Shown: positions 1-8,302 of the stretch, piece by piece
Position numbering within the stretch: the first letter of the stretch is position 1
Layout of the letters: every line of letters begins with the position of its first letter
NCBI GenBank assembly: GCA_948468505.1
Contig: CAOKJE010000007.1
Location: 1-44,189, forward strand
Direction: 5' to 3'
Source of the DNA: an uncultured Clostridium sp.
GTDB lineage: Bacteria; Bacillota; Clostridia; TANB77; CAG-508
Length of the DNA stretch: 44,189 nucleotides
Translations under genes and position numbers: made by a program
The notes under the pieces: generated by a model
Told to the model about the DNA's origin: nothing
What the model saw: only the letters and a program-made list of their open reading frames with translations
Databases searched by the model: none

Positions 1-72
1 TATATCAAGAAAACAATTGGTAATTTTTGTAAGAGAATTTTTTTACCCTATGAATTTAATACATGATATTTT

Positions 73-915
73 TCAAAATATTTGATAAAGCAAAATCCCA
101 ATCGATTGAATCACAAACAAATTCAAAACATTAGAAGTAAGCAAATTATTCGTTGCCTCTACCACACCTAGCATTACGTCTTCTTCCTGAGATTGGTAAT
201 GCTTTTGTGCCTCAAAAAAAGTAATCAATTCTGGAATACTCGTAATAAAGCCCAGCAATATCCCTATCAAATTTTGAGAAATATTAAATTGGTTGCACAA
301 GCCGTTTAAATTATCTCCCAATAGCTCCCCTATCACATATAGCAAAACACTTGTCACCATCAAAATAAAAATATAAACCACCGTTTTTCTGGTATTTCCT
401 TTTTCCGTTTTTCCTTCGTCTTCTATTTTTCCTTCTATTTGTCTATCCTCTTTTTGTAGATACAACTTATGCACATTATGATTTATCACTTGAAACAAGC
501 TATATAAAATACAAAAAGCTGGAACCACTAGCCAATTCATTTCTATTTTCTTCCACACCAAAAACACTGGTATTGCTATCGTTACTAACACTAGCACAAC
601 ATTTACTCGAATGGCTTGATTAGAAAAAGCCTTTTTATTCTTATTTAAGATAATAGAAGCTATATATTGTATAAAATTAATCACATTAGAACTTAATACA
701 TTAAAAATACTTGTAGCAACCAATCCATTTATACTAGAAATGCTAACCGTTAGAAGCTCTGGCACAGAAGTTGCAATCCCTGCAATGTCTCCTACCGTCT
801 TTGGCTTTAGACTCAAATTCTCTGCTAATCTTCTAAGCACTACTACTAAGATGTATTTTGCAATTAAAACAATTAGCCCTGCATACAAAATAAATTTTAT
901 TATCTCAAAAAACAT
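73..915 (-). CDS. CaCA-family Na+/Ca2+ exchanger-like membrane protein
   Basis: A 280-residue multi-pass membrane protein of the cation/Ca2+ exchanger (CaCA) type. The two inverted alpha repeats are visible: GIATSVPELL followed by FNVLSSNVINF near residues 50-80, and GFITSIPELI followed by ATNNLLTSNVLNLF near the C-terminus. These match the family G-x-x-TS-x-PE and N-x-x-x-SN-x-x-N signatures that line the ion site. A charged cytoplasmic loop (EDRQIEGKIEDEGKTEKG) separates the halves. I chose the ATG at 915, not the longer ORF from 990, because GGAGGTAA lies just upstream and the extra 25 residues translate a repeat element. Family substrates are Ca2+ or other divalents exchanged for Na+ or H+; specificity cannot be read here. 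It is divergent from serS. Confidence 0.8.
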   Translation of the reverse strand: MFFEIIKFILYAGLIVLIAKYILVVVLRRLAENLSLKPKTVGDIAGIATSVPELLTVSISSINGLVATSIFNVLSSNVINFIQYIASIILNKNKKAFSNQAIRVNVVLVLVTIAIPVFLVWKKIEMNWLVVPAFCILYSLFQVINHNVHKLYLQKEDRQIEGKIEDEGKTEKGNTRKTVVYIFILMVTSVLLYVIGELLGDNLNGLCNQFNISQNLIGILLGFITSIPELITFFEAQKHYQSQEEDVMLGVVEATNNLLTSNVLNLFVIQSIGILLYQIF

Positions 916-920
916 TTCTC

Positions 921-964
921 TTACCTCCAAACAGGGATTGAGGGGACGTTCCTTAAAATCCCTG
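921..964 (-). repeat. 44-nt REP-like repeat, copy 1
   Basis: This is the exact reverse complement of 1097-1140. It contains its own short inverted repeat (CAGGGATT...AATCCCTG around GGGACGTTCC) and carries the GGAGGTAA ribosome binding site of the exchanger gene at its outer edge. Confidence 0.9.
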
Positions 965-1014
965 CTTATTACCCAAAAATTTAACATCAACTTTTTTTTA
1001 TTTTGTCCATTTCC

Positions 1015-1043
1015 TTGCTAATTATGAGATTTTGTAGTATAAT
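1015..1043 (+). promoter_or_regulatory. Sigma-A-type promoter of serS
   Basis: TTGCTA at 1015-1020 and TATAAT at 1038-1043 are separated by exactly 17 bases. The start codon of serS lies about 100 bases downstream, with a REP-like repeat between. Confidence 0.6.
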
Positions 1044-1070
1044 TCGCTTAAATAAAAATAAAAGCGGACT

Positions 1071-1140
1071 AAAGGAGTGTCCCCCAATCCCTAAAACAGG
1101 GATTTTAAGGAACGTCCCCTCAATCCCTGTTTGGAGGTAA
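1071..1140 (+). repeat. REP-like repeat, copy 2, extended form
   Basis: The core 1097-1140 is the perfect inverted partner of 921-964. The extended unit begins with AAAGGAGTGTCCC and recurs at 16301-16355. The 3' end supplies GGAGGTAA, the ribosome binding site of serS. Confidence 0.85.
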
Positions 1141-1144
1141 AACC

Positions 1145-2428
1145 ATGATTGATATCAAATTTTTAAGAGAGAATCCCGATGTAGTAAAGGAAAACATCAA
1201 AAAGAAATTCCAAGACCAAAAATTAAGTTTAGTTGACGAGGTAATTAGCTTAGACGTAAAAAGCAGAGAAGCTAAATTAAATGGCGATAATCTAAGAGCG
1301 GAAAGAAAGAATTTAAGTAATCAAATTGGTTCTTTTATGCAAACTGGCAATCAAGAAGAAGCTGAAAAAATAAAAGCTCAAGTAAATGAAATTAACGCTA
1401 AACTAGAAGAAAATGAAAAATTAGAAAACGAATATACGGCAGAAATCAAAAGTAGAATGATGAAAATCCCTAATATTATGCACGATTCTGTTCCTATTGG
1501 AAAGGACGATAGTGAAAACGTAGAAGTTCAAAAATTTGGAGACCCTGTTGTTCCAAATTACGAAATTCCTTTCCATGGTGAAATTTTAGAGGCTTTAGGT
1601 GGTCTTGACTTAGAAAGTAGCGGACGTGTTTCTGGCAATGGTTTCTACTATTTAATGGGAGACGTAGCAAGACTTCATTCTGCTGTTTTAACCTATGCAA
1701 GAGACTTTATGATTAATAAAGGATTTACCTATTGTATTCCACCATTTATGATACGTTCTGATGTTGTAACTGGTGTTATGAGTTTTGAAGAAATGGATGC
1801 TATGATGTACAAAATTGAGGGAGAAGATTTATATTTAATTGGGACAAGCGAGCATTCTATGATTGGTAAATTTAAAGACCAAATTCTAAAAAAAGAAGAT
1901 ATGCCATATACTATGACTTCTTACTCTCCATGTTTTAGAAAAGAAAAAGGTGCCCATGGTATGGAAGAACGTGGTGTATACAGAATCCATCAATTTGAAA
2001 AACAAGAAATGATTGTGGTTTGCGAACCAGAACAATCTTGGGAATGGTATGACAAAATGTGGTCATATACCGTAGAATTTTTCAGAAGTATGAATATTCC
2101 TGTAAGAACTTTAGAATGTTGTAGTGGAGACTTAGCAGATTTAAAAGCAAAATCTTGTGACGTAGAAGCTTGGAGCCCTAGACAACAAAAATATTTTGAA
2201 GTAGGAAGCTGTTCTAACTTAACTGATGCTCAATCTCGTAGACTTGGTATTCGAATCAAAGGAGAAAATGGAAACTATTTTGCTCATACTTTAAATAATA
2301 CAGTGGTTGCCCCTCCTCGTATGTTAATTTCAATTATGGAAAATAATTATCAACCTGATGGTAGTGTAATTATTCCAGAAGTTTTAAGACCTTATATGGG
2401 TGGATTAGAAAAAATTACTGTAAAATAA
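1145..2428 (+). CDS. serS: Seryl-tRNA synthetase
   Basis: A 427-residue class II aminoacyl-tRNA synthetase that charges tRNA-Ser in the cytoplasm. The N-terminal coiled-coil arm that grips tRNA-Ser spans about residues 25-110 (MIDIKFLRENPDVVKENIKK start, then Lys/Glu-rich heptads). The catalytic core shows motif 2 (SPCFRKEKGAHG...GVYRIHQFEKQE) and motif 3 (NNTVVAPPRMLISIMENN). Length fits the family. GGAGGTAA sits 5 bases before the ATG. It has no in-frame CGG codon; AGC|GGA at about 1620 shows CGG tolerated out of phase. No T-box motif was seen in its short leader, which instead holds a REP-like repeat. Confidence 0.97.
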   Translation: MIDIKFLRENPDVVKENIKKKFQDQKLSLVDEVISLDVKSREAKLNGDNLRAERKNLSNQIGSFMQTGNQEEAEKIKAQVNEINAKLEENEKLENEYTAEIKSRMMKIPNIMHDSVPIGKDDSENVEVQKFGDPVVPNYEIPFHGEILEALGGLDLESSGRVSGNGFYYLMGDVARLHSAVLTYARDFMINKGFTYCIPPFMIRSDVVTGVMSFEEMDAMMYKIEGEDLYLIGTSEHSMIGKFKDQILKKEDMPYTMTSYSPCFRKEKGAHGMEERGVYRIHQFEKQEMIVVCEPEQSWEWYDKMWSYTVEFFRSMNIPVRTLECCSGDLADLKAKSCDVEAWSPRQQKYFEVGSCSNLTDAQSRRLGIRIKGENGNYFAHTLNNTVVAPPRMLISIMENNYQPDGSVIIPEVLRPYMGGLEKITVK

Positions 2429-2454
2429 CAAATTAGAGAAATGAGAATACTAGT

Positions 2455-3111
2455 ATGAATGAATCTATACAATCTATTTGTAAAAACTATGAATTAGAAA
2501 TTTCATTTTATAATACCACTAATGGTATAGAAGAACTTTCTACTTTACTTGATATTGTTAATAAAAAATTAGTTTATAGTAAGGGTTTCTTTTCAGATGC
2601 CTCGTATACCATTGAAGATGTATATACACCACAAGGAAACTTTCGAATTACAAAATCACCTAACGAAGAACTTTTGAAATATAAATCAAGTTCTCTTTCT
2701 TCTTCCTATATTACATTAGAATTTAATAATGTATGCTTAAGCAATAATCTGTCTTTATTACAAGAAGGAAAGAACTTGTTTATAAAATATCAAACTATTG
2801 CAAGAGTAATTCCATATGTGCAATTAGAAAAACATCTCTCAACTGCTCTATCTATAATTCATCAATACATTGCAACTGGAAAATTAAACATAAATAAACT
2901 TCAAAATTTAATTAACAAATTGCAAAATACCTATTATGAATTTGCTCCTCGCTCTCTTGCTCTATTACTTAATTTTATACAAAACCCAAAAAGCTGTGAC
3001 ATAGCAAATTTGTGTGATAACATAACTAAATCTATTAATAATATTCACAAAATTATAGAATTTAAGTCAGTAGACTTATACCCCAAAATGGAAAACAGGA
3101 GTGAAAAATAA
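2455..3111 (+). CDS. Unrecognised 218-residue protein upstream of engB
   Basis: I do not recognise this protein. It has no membrane segment or signal peptide and is rich in Asn, Ser, Leu and Ile. Residues about 120-200 look mainly helical (KHLSTALSIIHQYI, KLQNLINKLQNTYYEF). It begins 26 bases after serS, and its TAA is directly followed by the ATG of engB at 3112, which suggests translational coupling. It breaks what are otherwise housekeeping neighbours and may be an insertion of accessory DNA. It holds no in-frame CGG codon. Confidence 0.6.
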   Translation: MNESIQSICKNYELEISFYNTTNGIEELSTLLDIVNKKLVYSKGFFSDASYTIEDVYTPQGNFRITKSPNEELLKYKSSSLSSSYITLEFNNVCLSNNLSLLQEGKNLFIKYQTIARVIPYVQLEKHLSTALSIIHQYIATGKLNINKLQNLINKLQNTYYEFAPRSLALLLNFIQNPKSCDIANLCDNITKSINNIHKIIEFKSVDLYPKMENRSEK

Positions 3112-3698
3112 ATGTTAATTAAAAACCCTAAATTTGAAATATCAGCTGTTCGCCCTAGCCAGTATCCTTCTAATGGCTTGCCTGAAATTGTTTTGGTACG
3201 GAAAGTCTAACGTGGGAAAATCTAGTTTTGTAAATACTATGATAAATCGAAAAAAATTGGCTAGAACTAGTAGTGAACCTGGTAAAACTCGCCAAATTAA
3301 TTTTTATAATATGGATGATACTTTTTATTTTGTTGATTTACCCCGGCTACGGTTTTAGTAAAATGTCTAAAAAAGAGCAAGAACAAGTTGGCAAATTTAT
3401 TGAGGAATATTTGTTCCATCGAAAAGAAATTGCTTTAATTGTATTTTTGGTGGATATTAGGCATAGTCCTACCGAAAATGATAGGCTTATGTATAATTAT
3501 ATGATTTCGTCTGGACTTCCTTGTTTAATTTTGGCAAATAAGGCTGATAAGATTGCTAAAACTAAGGTTCCAGATGCCGTTCGTTCTTTGCAAAAACAAC
3601 TTAATCCTCTTGGTGATATTACAACTCTTCCTTTTTCTTCTGAAAGAAGAGTTTATGAAGAGGCTGTTTGGGGTTTTTTAAAGGATTATATTGATTAA
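3112..3698 (+). CDS. engB: Ribosome-biogenesis GTPase EngB/YsxC, read through two +1 frameshifts
   Basis: EngB/YsxC is a small TRAFAC GTPase needed for 50S subunit assembly. The 0 frame from ATG 3112 stops soon after the CGG at 3199. Skipping one C there gives [15 protein letters not shown], the exact G1 P-loop, with the restored glycine as residue 30. A second CGG at 3344 breaks the G3 motif; skipping its C restores VDLPGYGFSK (residue 78). The G4 motif NKAD and the G5 region (TTLPFSSE) follow in the last frame. The corrected protein is 194 residues, the normal length for the family. The start has AGGAG upstream and abuts the preceding stop. Both breaks fall inside GTP-binding motifs, so without frame correction the product would be inert. 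Confidence 0.93.
3199..3201 (+). other. CGG +1 frameshift site in engB (1)
   Basis: GTA-CGG-A: skipping C gives GGA and restores the P-loop [11 protein letters not shown]. Confidence 0.9.
3344..3346 (+). other. CGG +1 frameshift site in engB (2)
   Basis: CCC-CGG-C: skipping C gives GGC and restores the G3 motif DLP-G-YGFSK. Confidence 0.9.
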
Positions 3699-3710
3699 AA
3701 ATTTTATATA

Positions 3711-3743
3711 GGAAAAAGGAGATTTCAAAGTATCTCCTTTTCC
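3711..3743 (+). terminator. Terminator after engB
   Basis: GGAAAAAGGAGAT and ATCTCCTTTTCC form a stem with one bulged A, followed by TTTT. It lies between engB and a convergent gene and may serve both. Confidence 0.75.
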
Positions 3744-3779
3744 TTTTAGTACAAATTATTGGGTTAAAATTCGCTATTT

Positions 3780-4058
3780 TTAGCAACAACATTTACATTT
3801 GCACTTTTTTTCTTTTTTGCAATTACAGAACATTAAAATTATTGTTAAGATTAACAATAGTCCCAATATTACTGCTAACACGATAATTGCTGGTAAGGCT
3901 ACTAAAATTGCTGCTGCAACTGCTGCACCTATTATTAATCCAATAACAAGAGTAAATGCTGCTAATAATATGATTGCTATAATTCCTAAGCAGTTTCTTT
4001 TTTTAGCACATTTTTCTTGTCTATTGTCATAGCAATAAATTGTTTCTTGTGGCTCCAT
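3780..4058 (-). CDS. Small membrane protein with Cys/Lys-rich C-terminal tail
   Basis: A 92-residue protein of unknown function. It has a polar N-terminus with two cysteines (YCYDNRQEKCAKKRNC), two hydrophobic stretches of Ala/Ile/Leu/Val (about residues 23-50 and 55-78), and a tail ending FCNCKKEKKCKCKCCC. The tail could bind metal or be cross-linked; this is inference. GGAGGTGA precedes the ATG by 7 bases. The upstream region holds a perfect inverted repeat and a SigK-like -10 element, so a spore-coat role is possible but unproven. Confidence 0.7.
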   Translation of the reverse strand: MEPQETIYCYDNRQEKCAKKRNCLGIIAIILLAAFTLVIGLIIGAAVAAAILVALPAIIVLAVILGLLLILTIILMFCNCKKEKKCKCKCCC

Positions 4059-4073
4059 TTAAAAGTCACCTCC

Positions 4074-4101
4074 AATATAGTACCTTGTTTGATACTATAT
4101 T
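4074..4101. promoter_or_regulatory. Perfect inverted repeat, possible operator
   Basis: AATATAGTA and TACTATATT are perfect 9-base arms around a 10-base spacer. It lies between the -10-like element (4103-4111) and the ribosome binding site of the small membrane protein, where a repressor would block transcription. Confidence 0.55.
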
Positions 4102-4102
4102 G

Positions 4103-4111
4103 TATTATATG
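4103..4111 (-). promoter_or_regulatory. Candidate SigK-like or sigma-A -10 element
   Basis: On the reverse strand CATATAATA fits the mother-cell SigK -10 pattern CATA-N3-TA and also contains TATAAT. No TTGACA-like -35 is present at 17 bases. Confidence 0.35.
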
Positions 4112-4175
4112 TCGTTTTTTGTCGTTTGGTGACTTCTCTTTTTGAGTTTTTCTAGGAAAAGTACAAAAAAAACAG

Positions 4176-4204
4176 TTGACTTTATGTTAATATTGTTATA
4201 TAAT
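4176..4204 (+). promoter_or_regulatory. Strong sigma-A-type promoter of a short transcript
   Basis: TTGACT (4176-4181) and TATAAT (4199-4204) with a 17-base spacer. The transcript would run about 230 bases to the terminator at 4410-4434. Confidence 0.75.
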
Positions 4205-4279
4205 GCATTTTGATATTATTTATTAACCAATAAGTCGCCCTTAGCTTTATCAGGGTGCACATCTGAAGGGGAGGCTTTC

Positions 4280-4399
4280 ATGACCTATCAAAAATATCAG
4301 AGAGGAAAAAAGAAAGAAGAAAAAAAGGAAAAACGTGAAAATCGGAGAATAGAAAGGCTTAAGAAGAAGCGTGATAAAAAACTTTCAACGGTTTCCTAA
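4280..4399 (+). CDS. Lys/Arg-rich 39-residue ORF in a stand-alone transcript
   Basis: ATG at 4280 follows AAGGGGAGG at 7 bases. The predicted product is extremely basic (MTYQKYQRGKKKEEKK...), helical and of unknown role. The unit has its own promoter and terminator, so it may equally be a non-coding RNA with a chance ORF. Codon 22 (4343-4345) is an in-frame CGG. If CGG forces +1 reading in this organism, the peptide would end as ENGE after 23 residues; read as Arg it continues to residue 39. This makes it either a small exception to the CGG rule or evidence that the 39-codon frame is not what is translated. Confidence 0.4.
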   Translation: MTYQKYQRGKKKEEKKEKRENRRIERLKKKRDKKLSTVS

Positions 4400-4409
4400 C
4401 CCTTATTTG

Positions 4410-4434
4410 AAAGGAGAGGCTATGCCTCTCCTTT
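4410..4434 (+). terminator. Intrinsic terminator of the short transcript
   Basis: AAAGGAGAGGC-TAT-GCCTCTCCTTT is a perfect 11-base-pair stem followed by a T-rich run. It overlaps the 3' end of the DUF951 gene on the other strand. Confidence 0.85.
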
Positions 4435-4609
4435 TTCTATTTTCTTTGTAATCGCCTTCAACGCCTTTGGTCGTGGTAGCATCACCACATGCCCGGCACC
4501 CCTGGCACTTTAATTTAAAATCAACACCAACTCTAGTAATTTCCCACAGCTTACTTCCACAAGGATGTTGTTTTTTGGTTCTTACAATATCTCCAATATT
4601 ATACTCCAA
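4420..4609 (-). CDS. DUF951 (YyzM-like) protein, read through one +1 frameshift
   Basis: DUF951 proteins are about 65 residues long, widespread in Firmicutes, and of unknown function. The first 38 codons match (YNIGDIVRTKKQHPCG, WEITRVG, LKCQGC). The 0 frame then degenerates after an in-frame CGG at 4493-4495. Skipping its C restores CQGCGHVVMLPRPKALKA, the family core with its CxxC, and the reading ends at a TAG at 4420-4422 after 62 residues. The uncorrected ORF would run to 4403 with an unrelated tail. It sits 16 bases after gltX and is the last gene of the rnj-gltX operon. Its stop codon lies inside the opposing terminator hairpin. Confidence 0.88.
4493..4495 (-). other. CGG +1 frameshift site in the DUF951 gene
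   Basis: TGC-CGG-G: skipping C gives GGG and restores CQGC-G-HVVMLPRP. Confidence 0.9.
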
Positions 4610-4625
4610 ATTGCTTCCCCCTGTT

Positions 4626-6286
4626 TTACTCTAAATTCTCTATTGCCTTTTCAAACCTTTTAGCAATTCTATCTTTTTCCAAAATTTGCATAATTTCATA
4701 CATATCAGGAGTATTGGTTCTTGCTGTTAAGGCTACTCTTAAAACTGTGCTTACATCTCCAACATGTGCTTTATATTGTTCTGGATTTGCCTTAAACTCT
4801 TTTACTTCTTTAGCATATCCCATTTCTCCTGCAAGTTCTTTGATATTGTCGAACCAAGCTTGTTTATCATTTCCAACATCATAATACTTTTCCAAATACA
4901 AGGTTAGTATTTTTTTGATTTCTTCTTTATTGTTAATTACTTGGTATGGATATTCATGCGAAGTTTGATTAAATTTTTCGTCATACATATATTCTATATT
5001 TTCTTTAACGTCTGCCCATTTTGCAATATCTTTTCTTGGTTTTTTATTCCCTCTTTCAATGCCAAATACTTTTAGGGCATATTCTCTATCTTCTAACATT
5101 TTAACTAATTCTGCGTCATGTCTTTTTGCCCAACCTAAAGATTCTTCATATACTTTTTCCGCCGTCATTCTTGAAATAACCGTTTTTCCAACATCTAATA
5201 GTTTGACCATATCAAATAAAGCTCCACTTACACTCATTTTGTTTAATTGAAGTTCAAATTCATCCATTTTTTGGTCTGGATTTGCTCTTCTCCAATTTTC
5301 AAAGCTAGAATTTGCAATATTTAATAAATATTCTTTTACTGCTTCTTCTGGTATTCCTTCTTCTTCATAATAGCTTACTGCTGCTTCTGCATCTTTTCTT
5401 TTACTTAACTTTCTTTTATTACCATTATCATTTTTCATGATTGGTGCAATATGAGCATATTTAGGCGCTTTAAAACCTAACTCATGGAACAATTGTAAAT
5501 GTAAAGGAATAGAAGATAACCATTCGTCTCCACGAATAACATGTGTGGTTCTCATTAAATGGTCATCAATAGCATGTGCAAAGTGATAAGTTGGCAATCC
5601 ATCTGCTTTAATAATTACAATATCTTGGTCATTTTCTGGAAAATCCACATTTCCTTTAATGACATCATGGTGCTTAATTTTTCTATCTTCTCTTCCGGGT
5701 AGATTTGAAACGGATAATGTAACTGTCACCATTTTTGATTTTTTCTGCCATTTCTTCTACTGTATGGTTTCTACATTTTGCCCATACACCATAATAACCA
5801 GGTCTTATTTTAGCATTCTCTTGCTTATTTCTTATTTCTTCTACTTCTTCTGGAGTACAAAAACATGGATATGCTTTTCCCTGTTCAATTAAGTATTTAG
5901 CATATGCTTGATAAATTTCTTTTCTTAAAGATTGTTTGTATGGTCCGTAGTTTCCTTTTTCTTCGCTTTCATTTGTCATTCCTTCGTCTGGCTCTATTAC
6001 AAAATCATTTAAGGCATTTACGATTCCAGTAATTCCGTTTTCTACCTCTCTTTTTTGGTCGGTATCTTCAATTCTTAAGAAAAATACGCCTTCTGTTTGT
6101 TTGGTTAGTTTTTTGGCAATTAAGGATTGATACAATCCTCCAATATGTACAAACCCGTGTTGGGCTTGGAGCAAATCTGGTTACGATTGCTCCTTCTTTT
6201 AAGTTTCTTTCTGGATATTTTTCTTCATAATAGGATATTTCCTTTGCGGTTGGAAATATTAAATTGGCTAAATCTTTGTAATCCAT
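4626..6286 (-). CDS. gltX: Glutamyl-tRNA synthetase, read through two +1 frameshifts
   Basis: A class I synthetase that charges tRNA-Glu, and possibly tRNA-Gln for amidotransfer. From ATG 6286 the frame reads [10 protein letters not shown] and then hits CGG at 6155-6157. Skipping C gives [17 protein letters not shown], the signature that carries the HIGH-like motif (HIGG). A second CGG at 5695-5697 breaks [15 protein letters not shown]; skipping C joins the halves. The KMSKS-like loop reads KLSKRKD. The corrected protein is 552 residues, somewhat longer than typical GluRS (about 480-500). It lies 3 bases after RNase J and 16 before DUF951, forming an operon. A glutamyl synthetase is essential, so this locus must be decoded across both sites or the sequence is wrong here. 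Confidence 0.95.
5695..5697 (-). other. CGG +1 frameshift site in gltX (2)
   Basis: ACC-CGG-A: skipping C gives GGA and restores FKST-G-REDRKI. Confidence 0.92.
6155..6157 (-). other. CGG +1 frameshift site in gltX (1)
   Basis: ACA-CGG-G: skipping C gives GGG and restores the class I signature PSPT-G-FVHIGG. Confidence 0.92.
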
Positions 6287-6289
6287 TTT

Positions 6290-8302
6290 CTACACCTCCA
6301 TAATAATAGGAATAATCATTGGGTTTCTTTTAGTCTTCATAAAAATATAATCTCTTAAATTTTCTCTTGTGGTTGACTTAATGGTTGCCCAATCTGTAAT
6401 TCCTCTTTCTTCACATTTTTTAATTTCATGTCTTACTACAGATTTTACGTCATCCATTAAGTTTTCAGATTCTCTTACATAGACAAATCCTCTTGAAATA
6501 ACATCTGGACCTGCAACTACTTCTCCCGTTGAAGAATCCATGGTTAAAACAATTACAATTAGTCCATCTTGTGATAAATGTTGTCTATCTCTTAGAACAA
6601 TACTTCCTACATCACCAACGCCTAAGCCATCTACTAATACTCTACCACTTGGAACAGAAGTTGTTAGCTCGGCTTGCTCATTGTTAATTTCTAGCACTCT
6701 ACCATTTGACATCATTATGATGTTATCTTTGTCAATTCCCATGCTTTGAGCGGTTTCACTATGGGCAATTAATTGCCTGTATTCTCCATGCACTGGTATG
6801 AAATATTTTGGTCTTGCTAGTGCTAAAATTAGTTTTTGCTCTTCTTGGCAAGCATGACCTGAAACATGTATCGTTTCCAATGAACTATATACTACTTCTG
6901 CACCAATTTGCATTAAGTCGTCAATTACTTTAGATACAAATTTTTCGTTTCCAGGTATTGGTGTTGCTGAAATGATTACTAAATCGTTTTGTGTTATTTT
7001 TACCTTTCTATGGTCTCCTGCTGCCATTCTAGTTAAGGCTGACATTGGCTCTCCTTGACTTCCTGTGGTTATGATTACTAATTGCTCATCGGTATAGCTG
7101 TTTATCATGTCAATATCAATAAAAATATTATCTGGACATTCAATATATCCTAGTTCTTTTGCGGTTTCTATCATGTTTATCATGCTTCTACCACATACAG
7201 CAATTTTTCGATTATATTTTATGGCTGAGTTTACAATTTGTTGTACTCTGTGCACGTTAGAAGCAAATGTTGCAACTACAATTCTTTTGGTACAATGTAA
7301 AAATAGTTTATCAAAAACTTCTCCAATGGAGCTTTCAGACATAGTAAATCCTTTTCTTTCTGCATTTGTACTATCAGCCATTAAGGCTAATATTCCTTGG
7401 TTTCCAAGCTCTGCAATTCTTCCAAAGTCCATAATTTTTCCATCAATTGGTGTGTAATCTACTTTAAAGTCTCCCGTGTGTAATATCGTTCCTGCTGGTG
7501 TTGTGATAGCTAACATTACAGAGTCTGGAATACTATGTGAGCTTCTAATAAATTCTACTTTGAAGTTTCTTCCTAATTCAATGGTTTGTCCTTGCATTAC
7601 TTCAGTTAATTTTGTACTTCTTAATAGTTTGTGTTCTTCTAATTTGTTTCTAATTAGACCACAGGCAAGTCTTGGTGCATAAATTGGTATGTTTATTTTC
7701 TTTAATAAATATGGCACACTTCCTATGTGGTCTTCGTGCCCATGGGTTATTACTAGTCCTTTTATTTTATCTACGTTTTTTTCTAAGTACGTAATGTCTG
7801 GTATGACTAAGTCGATTCCTAGCATGTCATCCTCTGGAAAGGATAGCCCACAGTCTACTACAATAATCTCATTTTCATATTCAAAAACTGTGATGTTTTT
7901 TCCTACCTCGTGCAAACCTCCTAATGGTATGATTTTTAGTTTTCCTGCTTTGAATAAGTTACTATTTTGATTCATTCGATTAGTTCTTGTTGTTCTAGAT
8001 GTTCTACTTGCTGTTCTTGTTCTGGTTCTAGTTTGGGTGGTTAAGCTTGAAGCTTTTTCCACATTTTCTTCTTTAACAGTGGAAACTTCACCTGTTTTTT
8101 TAGTTCTCTCTACATTATTTTTGTGATAAGGTCTTGTTTGTCTTGTTGTTTTTCTTTCTTCTTGATTGGTTCTTCTTGGTGTTCTTGTAGTTCTTTCTCC
8201 TCTTCCTGTTCTTGCCATTCTAGCTTCTTTTGTTGCTTTTGTCGTTCTTTCTTTTTTTTCATAATTTCTCTTTGGCGCATTTGCTGTTTTTTCTTCTGCC
8301 AT
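6290..8302 (-). CDS. rnj: Ribonuclease J
   Basis: A 670-residue metallo-beta-lactamase/beta-CASP ribonuclease with 5'-3' exo- and endonuclease activity, central to mRNA decay and rRNA maturation in Firmicutes. Motif THGHEDHIGSVPYLL carries the zinc-binding HxHxDH; further ligands lie in SHSIPDS, HTGDFKVDYTP and the C-terminal HVSGHA. About 120 extra N-terminal residues are Lys/Arg/Thr-rich and low complexity, unlike the usual 555-residue protein, and may bind RNA. The start has AGAGGT upstream. It is the first gene of the operon with gltX and DUF951, driven by a strong promoter about 280 bases upstream. There is no in-frame CGG in 670 codons. Confidence 0.95.
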   Translation of the reverse strand: MAEEKTANAPKRNYEKKERTTKATKEARMARTGRGERTTRTPRRTNQEERKTTRQTRPYHKNNVERTKKTGEVSTVKEENVEKASSLTTQTRTRTRTASRTSRTTRTNRMNQNSNLFKAGKLKIIPLGGLHEVGKNITVFEYENEIIVVDCGLSFPEDDMLGIDLVIPDITYLEKNVDKIKGLVITHGHEDHIGSVPYLLKKINIPIYAPRLACGLIRNKLEEHKLLRSTKLTEVMQGQTIELGRNFKVEFIRSSHSIPDSVMLAITTPAGTILHTGDFKVDYTPIDGKIMDFGRIAELGNQGILALMADSTNAERKGFTMSESSIGEVFDKLFLHCTKRIVVATFASNVHRVQQIVNSAIKYNRKIAVCGRSMINMIETAKELGYIECPDNIFIDIDMINSYTDEQLVIITTGSQGEPMSALTRMAAGDHRKVKITQNDLVIISATPIPGNEKFVSKVIDDLMQIGAEVVYSSLETIHVSGHACQEEQKLILALARPKYFIPVHGEYRQLIAHSETAQSMGIDKDNIIMMSNGRVLEINNEQAELTTSVPSGRVLVDGLGVGDVGSIVLRDRQHLSQDGLIVIVLTMDSSTGEVVAGPDVISRGFVYVRESENLMDDVKSVVRHEIKKCEERGITDWATIKSTTRENLRDYIFMKTKRNPMIIPIIMEV

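Noticed and set aside
740..1021. Forward ORF opposite the exchanger gene
   Set aside because: It is the antisense shadow of a conserved gene and has no binding site.
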